Below are positions 22,216-33,091 of a stretch of DNA of 64,000 bases, piece by piece. The stretch is taken from positions 224,268 through 288,267 of the forward strand of contig NZ_SMCS01000006.1 in the NCBI RefSeq assembly GCF_004342265.1, given 5' to 3'. Every line of letters starts with the position of its first letter. The stretch's first letter is position 1. Origin of the DNA: Luteibacter rhizovicinus (GTDB taxonomy: Bacteria > Pseudomonadota > Gammaproteobacteria > Xanthomonadales > Rhodanobacteraceae). Made by a program: the position numbers and the translations under genes. The notes under the pieces are model-generated. The model made no database searches, had not been told where the DNA came from, and worked only from the letters and a program-made list of their open reading frames with translations.

Positions 22216-25200
22216 TTGATTGCAGGCTGGCTACTGCTGCTGGTATCGCTCGTCTACGTGGGCCTGCTGTTCTGTGTCGCGTATGCGGGCGACCGCCGGC
22301 CTCTGTATCCCAGCAAGCCGCACCTGCGACCGGTGGTCTACAGCCTGGCGCTGGCGGTTTATTGTTCGTCGTGGACTTTCTACGGCGCCGTCGGCACCGC
22401 TGCTCGCGACGGCCTTGCCTACATACCGATCTATCTCGGTCCCCTGCTTCTGTTTGTCCTGGGATTCGGCCTGATCGAGCGGCTCGTCCTTGTCGCCCGG
22501 CAACGCAACATCACATCCATCGCCGACTTCATCGCGGCACGCTTCGGCAAGTCGCATGGCCTTGCCGCGCTGGTGGCGATCATTGCCGTACTCGCCGTCA
22601 TTCCCTATATCGCGCTGCAGTTCAAGGCGGTTGCGATGTCCTTCGCCGTCCTCGGCGACATGGGTGCCGGCAAGCCTTCGTGGTGGCTGAGCGATACCGC
22701 ATTGTGGTGCGCGACGCTGCTCGCCGTGTTCGCGATCCTGTTCGGTACGCGTACCATCGACGCGACGGAACACCACCACGGCATGATGCTCGCGGTCGCG
22801 CTTGAGTCGTTGATCAAGCTGCTTGCGTTCGTCGCCATCGGTGTCTACGCCTTCATCAAGGGCCCCGGTCTGGAAGCGACGTTGCGCGAGCCCGTCATGC
22901 AGCTTGAGCACGGTGGCTTTCCACCGGGCTTCGTCGCACAGACGTTGCTCGCGTTCTGTGCGATGTTCTGTCTGCCACGCCAGTTCCAGATCGGTGTCGT
23001 CGAATGCGAAGACCCGCGCGATCTGCGCAAGGCGCGCTGGCTGTTCCCGATCTACATGATCCTGGTCATGCTCGCGGTGCTTCCCATCGTTGGCGCGGGC
23101 ATGAACATCGCCTCGGTACGCAACGGTGCCGCGGATGCGTGGGTATTGAATCTTCCCCTGGCGCATGGCGACAGCAGCGTTGCCCTCCTCGCATTCGTCG
23201 GCGGTTTCTCGGCGGCCACGGGCATGGTCATCGTGGCGGCCGTGGCGCTTTCCACCATGATCAGCAACGATCTGGTGATGCCGGCGTTGCTACGCATTCG
23301 TTCGCTGAATCTCGAACAGCGCAGCGATGTGTCGCATATCGTGCTTCGTGTCCGGCGCGTCGCTATCGTCGCGCTTGCCGCCATGGCATATGCGTACTAC
23401 CGCATCATCGCCGATGCGGAAAATCTTGCCGCGACCGGCCTGCTCGCGTTCGCCGCCGTCGCACAGTTCGCACCCGCCATCGTCTCCGCGTTGTACTGGC
23501 GCGGTGCCAGTCGCGTTGGCGTGTATGTCGGTCTTCTCGCGGGATTCCTGTGCTGGGCCTACACCTTATTGCTGCCCGCCATGACGCGCTCAGGCTGGTT
23601 GCCAGCCCACTGGATGAACGACGGACCGTTCGATATCTCGTGGCTGAAACCGCAGGAACTGTTTCACCTGAGCGGGTGGGACCCGGTCACGCATGGCACG
23701 TTCTGGTCGTTGCTGATAAACGTCGCCAGTCTGATCTTTATCTCTCTGCGTTTTCGTCCGAGCGTCGCCGAACGCCTGCATGCCGCGCTATTCGTCGATC
23801 CTTATGTACGTATCGCATCCGGTGCGGGCGACTGGCGCGGTCGGGTCACGGTGCGCGACCTGGGCACGATCGCTGGTCGTATCGTCGGCGAACGCGTCAC
23901 GGTAAAAGCGTTCGCCGAATACGGTCAGCGTAACGGCGGCGCGCTGCAACCGACGGACGCCGCGGATCGTTCCCTGATCCAGTTCACCGAACGTCTGCTC
24001 GCCAGCGCCGTCGGCGCGGCGAGCGCACGACGCATGCTGATGGGTGCGTTGTCCGGCACCGGCCTGGATATCGCCGAAGCCATGGCGCTGATGGACGAAG
24101 CGTCGCAGGAACTGAGGTTCAATCGCGAGCTGCTTTCCACCACGCTCGAAAACGTATCGCAAGGCATCAGCGTCGTGGATGCGGAAATGCGGCTCGTCGC
24201 GTGGAACCGGCGATATCTGGAACTGTTCGATTATCCCGAGGGCATGGTTTACGTCGGTCTTCCCGTTGGCGATCTCATCCGCTGGAACGCCGAACACGGC
24301 GAGTGCGGTCCGGGCGAAGTCGATCAACATGTCGCCAAACGCATCGGTTACATGCGCGCCGGCTCGCCTCACCTGTTCCAGCGCATACGACCCGACGGCA
24401 CCGTCATCGAAATGCGTGGACGCGCCTTGCCAGGCGGCGGCTTCGTCACGACATTCACCGACGTCACTGCATACAAGCACGCCGAGCAGGCGCTGATCGA
24501 AGCGAATGAAACGCTCGAGCAGCGCGTGGAGGTTCGTACCGCGGAACTGTCCGAAGCACTTAGCGCCACCGCACTCGCGCGACGCGAAGCGGAAGCCGCC
24601 AACGTATCGAAGACGCGCTTCCTTGCCGCGGCCAGCCACGATCTTCTGCAACCGCTGAATGCGGCACGACTCTTCACGTCCGCACTACGACAGCATCCGG
24701 GATTGGACGCCGATGCTGCGCAGCTCGCCGAACGCATCGACGCGTCGTTCCGTGCGGCGGAAGATCTGCTGGACGCACTACTCGACGTATCCCGCCTCGA
24801 CGCCGGCAGCTATCGGCCGGAAATCGTGCCTTTCGCGCTTGCGGATCTTTTCGATTCGCTCAAGCAGCAATTCGCGGTGGTCGCGGAGCAGCGCGGTCTC
24901 TCGTTACGTGTCGTACCTTGCGGATTATCGGTACGCACCGATGCGCAGTTGTTGCGCCGTATCGTGCAGAATTTCCTCTCCAACGCCCTGCGCTATACCC
25001 GTTCTGGCGGCGTACTGCTCGGCGTACGTCGCATCGGCGACAGCCTTCGCATCGAAGTATGGGATAGCGGTCCGGGTATCGCCGCCGAGCAGCAGGCGCG
25101 CATCTTCGGAGAATTCCAACGTCTGGAACGCCCTTCTCCCTGGGGAGAAAAAGGTCTGGGACTGGGCTTGTCGATCTGCGAACGTCTCGCTGGCATTCTC

Positions 25201-25707
25201 GGACATCGCCTCGACCTGCGTTCGCGCGTGGGCCGTGGGAGCTGCTTCAGTATTACGGTGCCGCGCACGGCGACCGTCGCACGCAAGCGCGTTCAACCGA
25301 TGGCGCGACCGGGCGGCGAACAACTGCCGTTAACGGTGCTCTGCCTCGATAACGACGAATCGATTCTGGAAGGCATGAAAGCACTGCTCGGACGTTGGGG
25401 CGTGGATTGCCGCGTGGCGCTGACGGTCGACGATGCGCTTCTCGTGCTGTCGGAAACCACGGTCGATCTCATCCTCGCCGACTATCATCTTGGCGAAGGC
25501 ATGGATGGTCTGGAGGCCCTGCAATACCTGAGTACCCGCGTCGTCCTGCTACCACCCGCGGCGATGGTCACGGCGGACGGAAGCACGGAACTCAAGCAGC
25601 GTGCGCGGGCGTTGGGCTATCCGTTGCTGCACAAACCGGTTCGACCGGCGGCGCTGCGTGCGTTGCTGGTGGCGCTGGCGAAGCGAGCGGGAACCACGGC
25701 GGCCTGA
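22216..25707 (+). CDS. crbS: CrbS/CbrA-type hybrid sensor kinase with a sodium:solute symporter domain
   Basis: A 1163-residue sensor. Residues 1 to about 520 form a 12-13-helix SSS-family transporter-like domain (VYVGLLFCVAYAGD, then YCSSWTFYGAVG typical of the CbrA/CrbS group). A linker and PAS domain follow (about 635-745, LLSTTLENVSQGISVVDAEM). The dimerisation helix carries the phospho-His in AAASHDLLQPLNAA (about 806), then the HATPase (NFLSNALRYTRSGG, GLGLGLSI), and a C-terminal receiver with phospho-Asp in LILADYHLGEG (about 1088). The start is TTG, supported by cggggag upstream. It ends exactly where the convergent crbR-like regulator ends. With acs next door it matches the CrbS/R acetate switch described in Vibrio and Pseudomonas. 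Confidence 0.9.
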   Translation: MIAGWLLLLVSLVYVGLLFCVAYAGDRRPLYPSKPHLRPVVYSLALAVYCSSWTFYGAVGTAARDGLAYIPIYLGPLLLFVLGFGLIERLVLVARQRNITSIADFIAARFGKSHGLAALVAIIAVLAVIPYIALQFKAVAMSFAVLGDMGAGKPSWWLSDTALWCATLLAVFAILFGTRTIDATEHHHGMMLAVALESLIKLLAFVAIGVYAFIKGPGLEATLREPVMQLEHGGFPPGFVAQTLLAFCAMFCLPRQFQIGVVECEDPRDLRKARWLFPIYMILVMLAVLPIVGAGMNIASVRNGAADAWVLNLPLAHGDSSVALLAFVGGFSAATGMVIVAAVALSTMISNDLVMPALLRIRSLNLEQRSDVSHIVLRVRRVAIVALAAMAYAYYRIIADAENLAATGLLAFAAVAQFAPAIVSALYWRGASRVGVYVGLLAGFLCWAYTLLLPAMTRSGWLPAHWMNDGPFDISWLKPQELFHLSGWDPVTHGTFWSLLINVASLIFISLRFRPSVAERLHAALFVDPYVRIASGAGDWRGRVTVRDLGTIAGRIVGERVTVKAFAEYGQRNGGALQPTDAADRSLIQFTERLLASAVGAASARRMLMGALSGTGLDIAEAMALMDEASQELRFNRELLSTTLENVSQGISVVDAEMRLVAWNRRYLELFDYPEGMVYVGLPVGDLIRWNAEHGECGPGEVDQHVAKRIGYMRAGSPHLFQRIRPDGTVIEMRGRALPGGGFVTTFTDVTAYKHAEQALIEANETLEQRVEVRTAELSEALSATALARREAEAANVSKTRFLAAASHDLLQPLNAARLFTSALRQHPGLDADAAQLAERIDASFRAAEDLLDALLDVSRLDAGSYRPEIVPFALADLFDSLKQQFAVVAEQRGLSLRVVPCGLSVRTDAQLLRRIVQNFLSNALRYTRSGGVLLGVRRIGDSLRIEVWDSGPGIAAEQQARIFGEFQRLERPSPWGEKGLGLGLSICERLAGILGHRLDLRSRVGRGSCFSITVPRTATVARKRVQPMARPGGEQLPLTVLCLDNDESILEGMKALLGRWGVDCRVALTVDDALLVLSETTVDLILADYHLGEGMDGLEALQYLSTRVVLLPPAAMVTADGSTELKQRARALGYPLLHKPVRPAALRALLVALAKRAGTTAA

Positions 25708-26379
25708 TTAATCGGAAGCAGGCGCGATGCTGGGAAGGGTTTCTTTTTCCACGTCCAGATGACTGGCGGCCAGAGCGACCTGCGTGCGATTCGATACGCC
25801 GAGCTTGCGCATGATCGCCGTCATGTGTGCTTTCACCGTAGCTTCGGACACGCCGAGGTCGTAGGCGATCTGTTTGTTCAGAAGACCTTCCGCGATCATG
25901 TTCAGCACGCGGAATTGCTGCGGCGTGAGCGAAGCCACGCGAGCGGCGACGTCGGCTTCGTCGGCAACCAGTTCCACGCTGCCGCCAACCATTTGATGCG
26001 GCAACCAGACATCGCCATCGAGTACGGCGCGTACGGCTTCGACGATATCTTCCACCGCCGCCGACTTCGGAATGTAACCGGATGCGCCGTGTGCAAGTGC
26101 GCGCCGCGCGACCTGCGCTTCTTCATGGCCCGATACGACGATGGTTGGCAGGCCCGGATACTGGCCGCGGATATGCGCAAGCGCCGAATACCCGCGTGCG
26201 CCGGGCATGTGCAGATCCATCAGCAGGAGATCGGCTTCGGGTTGTGCTTCCACCAAGGCCAGCAGCGTGTTTACGCTGTCGGCCGTGTGCACCGTCGCGC
26301 CGGGCAGTGCCGCAAGTACGGCGCGCTGTAGCGCGTCGCGGAACAGCGGATGGTCGTCGGCAATCAGTACGTCGGGCAT
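25708..26379 (-). CDS. crbR: LuxR/NarL-family response regulator (CrbR-like)
   Basis: A 223-residue regulator. The receiver domain (MPDVLIADDHPLFRDALQRA) has the phospho-acceptor Asp in LLLMDLHMPGA (about residue 56). The C-terminal LuxR helix-turn-helix reads LTPQQFRVLNMIAEGLLNKQ then GVSEATVKAHM. In CrbS/R systems this protein activates acs. It lies downstream of acs on the same strand, separated by a perfect 15-bp stem, and shares no intergenic space with the kinase gene. Confidence 0.88.
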   Translation of the reverse strand: MPDVLIADDHPLFRDALQRAVLAALPGATVHTADSVNTLLALVEAQPEADLLLMDLHMPGARGYSALAHIRGQYPGLPTIVVSGHEEAQVARRALAHGASGYIPKSAAVEDIVEAVRAVLDGDVWLPHQMVGGSVELVADEADVAARVASLTPQQFRVLNMIAEGLLNKQIAYDLGVSEATVKAHMTAIMRKLGVSNRTQVALAASHLDVEKETLPSIAPASD

Positions 26380-26401
26380 GGCTCGATACTTCCGTTATCT
26401 G

Positions 26402-26437
26402 AACTGCGATAGCGGGATGGCACCCGCTATCGCAGTT
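26402..26437. repeat. Perfect 15-bp inverted repeat between acs and crbR
   Basis: Arms aactgcgatagcggg and cccgctatcgcagtt flank a 6-base loop. It begins 6 bases after the acs stop and ends 22 bases before the crbR ATG on the minus strand. No T-run follows on that strand. It may protect or process the acs transcript, attenuate crbR, or be a symmetric regulator site. Confidence 0.75.
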
Positions 26438-26443
26438 AAACCA

Positions 26444-28384
<1,941 letters not shown>

Positions 28385-28459
28385 GCGTGCTCCTGCGAAA
28401 TCTAAGGTCTGGTTTGATTTATGCGGCAATGCGGCAGTGTAGCGTCGCGGCGTGTTTCC

Positions 28460-28498
28460 TAGGGCGCGTCGCCCTACGACTTTGGTCGAGGTTCGACC
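28460..28498. promoter_or_regulatory. Two palindromes between acs and the porin gene
   Basis: In the 180-base divergent gap, tagggcg/cgcccta (28460-28476, 3-base centre) and ggtcga/tcgacc (28484-28498, 3-base centre) lie eight bases apart. They are candidate sites for the nearby LuxR-family regulator. The link is positional only. Confidence 0.35.
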
Positions 28499-28564
28499 TT
28501 TGGCGAATGGTCTGGGCTGTCCTGCATGGTCATGCTCAGCTCGCCAATGGTTGGGGAGGCCATA

Positions 28565-30028
28565 ATGAATACGATCCGTGTCGGGAGCCGTAAGGCTATC
28601 GCTTTGAGCATTGCCTGTGCACTGATGCTGCCGATGGCGGCGCATGCGCAAAAGAGCAAATCCACTACCACGACCCGCGAACAGCAACTGGAATCGCGCG
28701 TCAATCAGCTCGAGCAGCAACTCGCCGAGCTGAAAGCGATGATCCAGGAACAGAAGACCGCCACCGCGCAGGCCACGGCGACGGCGCAAGCCGCGCAGAC
28801 GCAGGCACAGCAGACCGAAACCAAGGTCGCCACGGTGGCCGCGCAGCCGTTGCCGAAGCCCGTGTTTTCCACGGCGCCCGGCGTTTCGGTCGCGTTGCAC
28901 GGCTTCGTCAACGCCAGCGCGTTCAGCCAGAGCCGGAGCTACACCTTCGGTAACGGCCAGAATGCCGAGTACCCGCTTCCGAGGACCGCCGCTCACAGCG
29001 ACGGCACCCTGAGTGGCGTGGACGTACGCAATACGCGTTTCTGGCTCGACTTCAGCGGCGCCAAGTTCGCCGGCGACTGGACCGGCGGCGGCCGTATCGA
29101 AATGGACTTCTTCGGCGGCTTCAACGGCACGGGTCCGTATAGCCAGCAGCAGCCGACGCCGCGGCTGCGCCAGGCCTATATGGACATCGCCAACCCCGAG
29201 ACGGGAACGACGATCCGTATCGGTCAGCAGTGGGAGCTGATGTTCCCGCTGGACATCATTCCCCAGTCGCTCTCGCACATCGCATTTCCGCTGGGTTACG
29301 GCACCGGCATGATCGGTTGGCGCTTCCCGGGCGTGGTCTGGATGCAGGAGCTGAATCACAACAGCGAAGGCGCGAAGTGGCGCCTCGACCTTGGTGCGTT
29401 CGAGGGCAACTGGAACAACGGCGACGCGGCGACCTATCCCACCGGCAACGTCAACTACCTGACAGCCGGCAACGCGGGCTTCAAGCCGCAGCTCGAAGCG
29501 CGTCTGCGCGTGCAGGACAAGACCTGGCTCGCCTTCTTCGCCGCGCATTACAGCAAGGTCGATCTGCACGGTGTCGACGGCACCGCGCTCACGCCGATCC
29601 AGAGCAACATCAAGAGCACCGCATACGAACTCGGCGGCATGTGGTCGCCGGGCTCATGGGTGTTCAAGGGACTGGCCTATACGGGCAATGCCATCGGCCA
29701 GATATTCGGCGATCTGTCGCAGTTCGGCGACATCAAGGACACGGGCGGTTATCTGCAGGCGGGCTACAAGTTCACGCCGCACTGGAGCGCCTATGCGTTC
29801 TATTCGCAGAGCAAGCCGGACAAGAACGACGTGGTTCGCTGGATGGGCCGCGGATCGACGGGTCTGCTCAAGAACCGTCAATCGGCGCTTAGCCTGCAGT
29901 ACTCCGCCGGAGCCTACGACCTGAGTGTGGAGTGGATCCGCGCGAATCTCGATTCCACAACCAACGGTGTGAATCGCGTCAAGACATCGGGTAACGAATT
30001 TACCCTCAACGGCAACTACAAGTTCTGA
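28565..30028 (+). CDS. Outer-membrane porin, DcaP-like
   Basis: A 487-residue protein with a signal peptide ([15 protein letters not shown], about residues 16-30). An N-terminal coiled coil follows ([20 protein letters not shown], about 38-60), then an Ala/Gln/Thr-rich stretch, then a beta-barrel ending in [10 protein letters not shown] with the C-terminal Phe needed for outer-membrane assembly. The coiled coil in front of a trimeric barrel is typical of DcaP porins, which take up organic acids in some bacteria. ATG 28565 follows ggggagg; a GTG at 28526 would add 13 residues. It is 14 bases upstream of an MHS transporter and divergent from acs. Confidence 0.85.
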   Translation: MNTIRVGSRKAIALSIACALMLPMAAHAQKSKSTTTTREQQLESRVNQLEQQLAELKAMIQEQKTATAQATATAQAAQTQAQQTETKVATVAAQPLPKPVFSTAPGVSVALHGFVNASAFSQSRSYTFGNGQNAEYPLPRTAAHSDGTLSGVDVRNTRFWLDFSGAKFAGDWTGGGRIEMDFFGGFNGTGPYSQQQPTPRLRQAYMDIANPETGTTIRIGQQWELMFPLDIIPQSLSHIAFPLGYGTGMIGWRFPGVVWMQELNHNSEGAKWRLDLGAFEGNWNNGDAATYPTGNVNYLTAGNAGFKPQLEARLRVQDKTWLAFFAAHYSKVDLHGVDGTALTPIQSNIKSTAYELGGMWSPGSWVFKGLAYTGNAIGQIFGDLSQFGDIKDTGGYLQAGYKFTPHWSAYAFYSQSKPDKNDVVRWMGRGSTGLLKNRQSALSLQYSAGAYDLSVEWIRANLDSTTNGVNRVKTSGNEFTLNGNYKF

Positions 30029-30042
30029 TCGAGGGGAAAAAG

Positions 30043-31704
30043 ATGGCCAACGTGAGCAGCTTGCCCAGATCGGGCAGCATCGGCACCAGTCATAAACGCG
30101 TTGTCTTCGCGTCCAGCCTTGGCACCGTTTTCGAATGGTACGACTTCTATCTGTATGGCTCACTGGCTGCCCTGATCGGCAAGCAGTTCTTCACCGGTCT
30201 GAACGAAACGAGCCAGTTCATCTTCGCGCTGCTCGCTTTCGCCGCCGGTTTCGCGGTGCGTCCCTTCGGGGCCATTGTCTTCGGCCGTATCGGTGACCTG
30301 ATCGGCCGCAAGTACACCTTCCTCATCACCATCGTCATCATGGGTACGTCGACCTTCCTCGTCGGCGTACTGCCCAGTTACAACCAGATCGGCATGGCCG
30401 CTCCCGTGCTGTTGATCCTGTTGAGACTGTTGCAAGGCCTGGCACTCGGCGGCGAATACGGCGGCGCGGCGACCTATGTGGCCGAGCACGCACCGCAAGG
30501 CAAACGCGGCCTGTATACGAGCTTCATCCAGATCACGGCGACCTTCGGCCTGTTCCTTTCGCTGCTGGTCATTCTCGGCACGCGTCTGGGCCTGGGTACC
30601 GAATCGTTCGAGGCCTGGGGCTGGCGCATTCCATTCCTGGTCTCGGCTGTGCTCGTCGGCGTCTCGGTGTATATCCGCATGCAGTTGCAGGAGTCGCCGG
30701 TATTCCAGCAGATGAAAGCCGAGGGCAAGGGCTCCAAGGCGCCGCTGACCGAAGCATTCGGGCAGTGGAAAAACCTGAAGCTGGTGATCCTCGCGCTGTT
30801 CGGCGCCACCGCGGGCCAGGCAGTCGTCTGGTACACGGGCCAGTTCTACTCGCTGTACTTCCTGACGCAAAGCCTGAAAGTCGACGGCACCACGGCGAAT
30901 CTGTTGATTGCCGGAGCGCTGTTGATAGGCACGCCGTTCTTCGTGTTCTTCGGCTGGCTGTCGGACCGGATCGGTCGCAAGACCGTCGTGCTCGCGGGCT
31001 GCCTGATTGCCGCGGCCACGTACTTCCCGATCTTCAAAGGACTGACGCACTACGGCAACCCGGCCATCGAATCGGCAGCGGCAGCGGCACCCGTCAAGGT
31101 CACCGCCGATCCGAACGCATGCAGCTTCCAGTTCGATCCGGTCGGCAAGAAGACCTTCACCAGTTCGTGCGACGTGGCCAAGAGCGTGCTTGCCAAGAAA
31201 GGCATCCCATACTCGAATATCGATGCACCGGCCGGCACGGTGGCGACGGTCACCATTGGCAGCGATGTCATCGGTTCGTTCGAAGGTGCCAGCCTCGACA
31301 AGGCAACGTTCACGGCGCAGAACAAGGACTTCACAGCGAAGGTCGGCGCACAGCTGAAAACGGCCGGCTATCCGGAGAAAGCCGATCCCGCGCAGTCGAA
31401 CTATCCGATGCTGGTGCTGTTGCTGGCCCTACTCGTGATCTATGTGACGATGGTGTACGGGCCGATCGCGGCATGGCTCGTGGAAATGTTCCCCACGCGC
31501 ATCCGCTATACATCGATGAGTCTTCCGTATCACATCGGCAACGGCTGGTTCGGTGGCTTCGTGCCGACGATCGGCTTCATGCTGGTGGCATGGAAGGGCG
31601 ACATCTACTACGGCCTTTGGTATCCGATCGCCGTCGCGTTGATGACCTTCGTAATCGGTCTGTTCTTCGTTCGCGAAACCAAGGACGTTCCGATCGATCA
31701 GTAA
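30043..31704 (+). CDS. MFS transporter, metabolite:H+ symporter (MHS) family
   Basis: A 553-residue inner-membrane importer. The ProP/ShiA-type signature GTVFEWYDFYLYGSLA (about 27-42) and LRLLQGLALGGEYGGA (about 127-142) identify the MHS group, which carries carboxylates, osmolytes and similar solutes. A hydrophilic insert of about 115 residues (338-453) with two Cys (360, 376) splits the C-terminal half; most MHS proteins are about 430 residues. It is coupled to the porin upstream, so the pair probably moves the same solute through both membranes. Acetate or another short acid is inferred from the neighbouring acs. Confidence 0.88.
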   Translation: MANVSSLPRSGSIGTSHKRVVFASSLGTVFEWYDFYLYGSLAALIGKQFFTGLNETSQFIFALLAFAAGFAVRPFGAIVFGRIGDLIGRKYTFLITIVIMGTSTFLVGVLPSYNQIGMAAPVLLILLRLLQGLALGGEYGGAATYVAEHAPQGKRGLYTSFIQITATFGLFLSLLVILGTRLGLGTESFEAWGWRIPFLVSAVLVGVSVYIRMQLQESPVFQQMKAEGKGSKAPLTEAFGQWKNLKLVILALFGATAGQAVVWYTGQFYSLYFLTQSLKVDGTTANLLIAGALLIGTPFFVFFGWLSDRIGRKTVVLAGCLIAAATYFPIFKGLTHYGNPAIESAAAAAPVKVTADPNACSFQFDPVGKKTFTSSCDVAKSVLAKKGIPYSNIDAPAGTVATVTIGSDVIGSFEGASLDKATFTAQNKDFTAKVGAQLKTAGYPEKADPAQSNYPMLVLLLALLVIYVTMVYGPIAAWLVEMFPTRIRYTSMSLPYHIGNGWFGGFVPTIGFMLVAWKGDIYYGLWYPIAVALMTFVIGLFFVRETKDVPIDQ

Positions 31705-31733
31705 GCATCGCCGATGGACGTAAGCAGAACCGG

Positions 31734-31765
31734 ACCCCCGCGACACCCGTCGCGGGGGTTTTTCT
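31734..31765 (+). terminator. Intrinsic terminator of the porin-MHS operon
   Basis: A 10-bp stem acccccgcga / tcgcgggggt with a 6-base loop leads into tttttcttt, 30 bases after the MHS gene. Confidence 0.9.
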
Positions 31766-31773
31766 TTATGCCA

Positions 31774-32235
31774 TCACGGCAGCCACGAACTGGCGACCTG
31801 ACGCGTCGCGACGTTCAGCCGGTTCCAGACGTTGATATTGGCGATGGCGAGCAACAGCACGGACAGCGCCGCCTCGTCGTAATGACGGGTCGCTTCGTTC
31901 CAGATGTCGTCGGATACGGCGTCCGGACGGTCGTTGATCCGCGTCACGGCTTCGGTCAGGGCCAGGGCCGCGCGTTCCGCGTCGTTGAAATACGGCGTGT
32001 CGCGCCATCCCGCCAACGAGAAAAGTCGGTCGTCCGTCTCCCCCGCTTTGCGGGCCATGCGCGAATGCATGTGGACACAGACGCCGCAGCCGTTGATCTG
32101 ACTGGCGCGTAGTTCGATCAGGTCCAGCGTCGTACCCGGGACACTTCCGTGGGAGCGCGTGACGGCAGTTAACGCCATAAGGGCTTTCATGGCATCGGGA
32201 ATGGCGACGGCGGGGTTTTTCTGTCGTGCTTGCAT
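31774..32235 (-). CDS. Carboxymuconolactone decarboxylase / AhpD-like family protein
   Basis: A 153-residue all-helical protein with the AhpD redox motif CGVCVHMH (Cys 50 and 53, His 57) inside ELRASQINGCGVC, as in alkylhydroperoxidase-like members. A thiol-based peroxidase or related antioxidant role is therefore likely. The start at 32235 follows ggagaa; the upstream frame in the REP region is not coding. It stands alone. Confidence 0.9.
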   Translation of the reverse strand: MQARQKNPAVAIPDAMKALMALTAVTRSHGSVPGTTLDLIELRASQINGCGVCVHMHSRMARKAGETDDRLFSLAGWRDTPYFNDAERAALALTEAVTRINDRPDAVSDDIWNEATRHYDEAALSVLLLAIANINVWNRLNVATRQVASSWLP

Positions 32236-32353
32236 GGTCTTCTCCAGTGGGGTTTGACTTGGTGTCACTGGGTAGACGAACGAAGGAACGGATTTGTGAC
32301 CGACGGGACGACTTTTCGATGGCGCCCGGCTTTCGGCTCTCTGCTCTCTGCTC

Positions 32354-32496
32354 TCTGTGGGAGCGCGCCTGCGCGCGAAAGCCAACAGGGCGAGGACGCC
32401 GGATACTCACATCCGCGAGCCCTATCTTCTGGCTACGGATGCCACCCACAGCATCGTCGCTCCGTCGGCTTTCGCGCGCAGGCGCGCTCCCACAGA
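32354..32496. repeat. REP inverted pair (REPIN-like), 30-bp arms
   Basis: Bases 32354-32383 and 32467-32496 are exact reverse complements over 30 bases, head tctgtgggagcgcgcctg, with 83 bases between. Each arm also holds its own short palindrome (gcgcgc-ctg-cgcgcg type). This is the structure of paired REP elements mobilised by RAYT transposases; none is encoded in the window. Confidence 0.8.
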
Positions 32497-32616
32497 GAGC
32501 CAGGAGAGCCGAGAGGCAAAAGACAAAAACTAGTGGCTTGCTCAGACTAATCTGAAAATTGCGACGGAATTACGTCCGGCGGTTGACCCTCGGAAGCGGC
32601 ACCGTGATTATTCACG
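32497..32616. other. Non-coding stretch upstream of the structured leader
   Basis: No gene is seen. The part around 32530-32570 is AT-richer, with a small palindrome tcaga-ctaa-tctga, and would suit a promoter for the downstream leader, ORF and radical SAM gene. Confidence 0.4.
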
Positions 32617-32823
32617 GGTCGTCGCAACTTGCGGCGACCGGGTGTAGGAACCTGCGTTATACGGTTAGCGCCGGGAAGTGTCGTCTCAAACGTCGCTTCC
32701 CGGCGTTGCATTACCTTACGACTCGCCCTTTTACGGCGGGCGTGCCGGGCGAGCGCAAGCTCGGCCGAATGGTATAACCGGTTTCCTACCTCGGCACGTC
32801 CGCCACCCGCATTGCGGGTGGCG
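32617..32823 (+). promoter_or_regulatory. Structured RNA leader candidate (multi-stem)
   Basis: Five local hairpins and a long-range helix can be drawn. Hairpins: 32617-32639 (ggtcgtcgca/tgcggcgacc); 32669-32705 (perfect 10 bp, cgccgggaag/cttcccggcg); 32724-32742 (cgccc/gggcg); 32750-32763 (cgagc, GNRA loop gcaa, gctcg); 32801-32823 (perfect 10 bp, cgccacccgc/gcgggtggcg). The long-range helix pairs gtaggaac (32644-32651) with gtttcctac (32781-32789), extended by cggtta (32662-32667) with taaccg (32775-32780). It lies right before a 77-codon ORF and looks like a cis-acting RNA or a small RNA gene. I cannot assign it to a known class. Confidence 0.6.
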
Positions 32824-32848
32824 GTCATCCACGGAACAGGATGCCGCC

Positions 32849-33082
32849 TTGAACCATCGAAATAAGCTCTTGCGTCACTCCCCTATCACCCACACGGTCC
32901 CCGTAAGCGACCTCGACAAAGCGATAGAGATACGCCTCGAAGCCGTCCGTGGCATCGCCGAAGTCGCCGCCCAGACGGCACAAAGCTTACGCCAGTTCGT
33001 CGCCGAACTGGATGCGCTGCAAAAGCTCAGGACCGCCGGTACCGTGGAACGTGTCGCCAACCGTGAGACACCGGCTGGATAA
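32849..33082 (+). CDS. Small hypothetical protein (77 aa)
   Basis: An open frame starting at TTG 32849, preceded by agg 32838-32840. It encodes a mainly helical, Ala/Leu/Glu-rich product (AVRGIAEVAAQTAQSLRQFV in the middle). An ATG at 32841 opens a three-codon frame (ATG CCG CCT TGA) that overlaps this TTG, which could couple or regulate initiation. The gene ends nine bases before the radical SAM gene. I do not recognise the family. The size and the position behind a structured leader recall small helical DUF proteins in pseudomonads, but this is only an impression. Confidence 0.5.
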   Translation: MNHRNKLLRHSPITHTVPVSDLDKAIEIRLEAVRGIAEVAAQTAQSLRQFVAELDALQKLRTAGTVERVANRETPAG

Positions 33083-33091
33083 GCTTGTGCC

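Noticed and set aside
28385..29569. N-terminal extension of the acs frame into the porin gene
   Set aside because: The 395 extra codons are the reverse complement of the porin; Acs similarity starts at 28384.
32617..33082. Retron or group II intron interpretation of the structured region
   Set aside because: No reverse transcriptase frame is present nearby and the stems do not match a retron msr-msd layout that I can identify.
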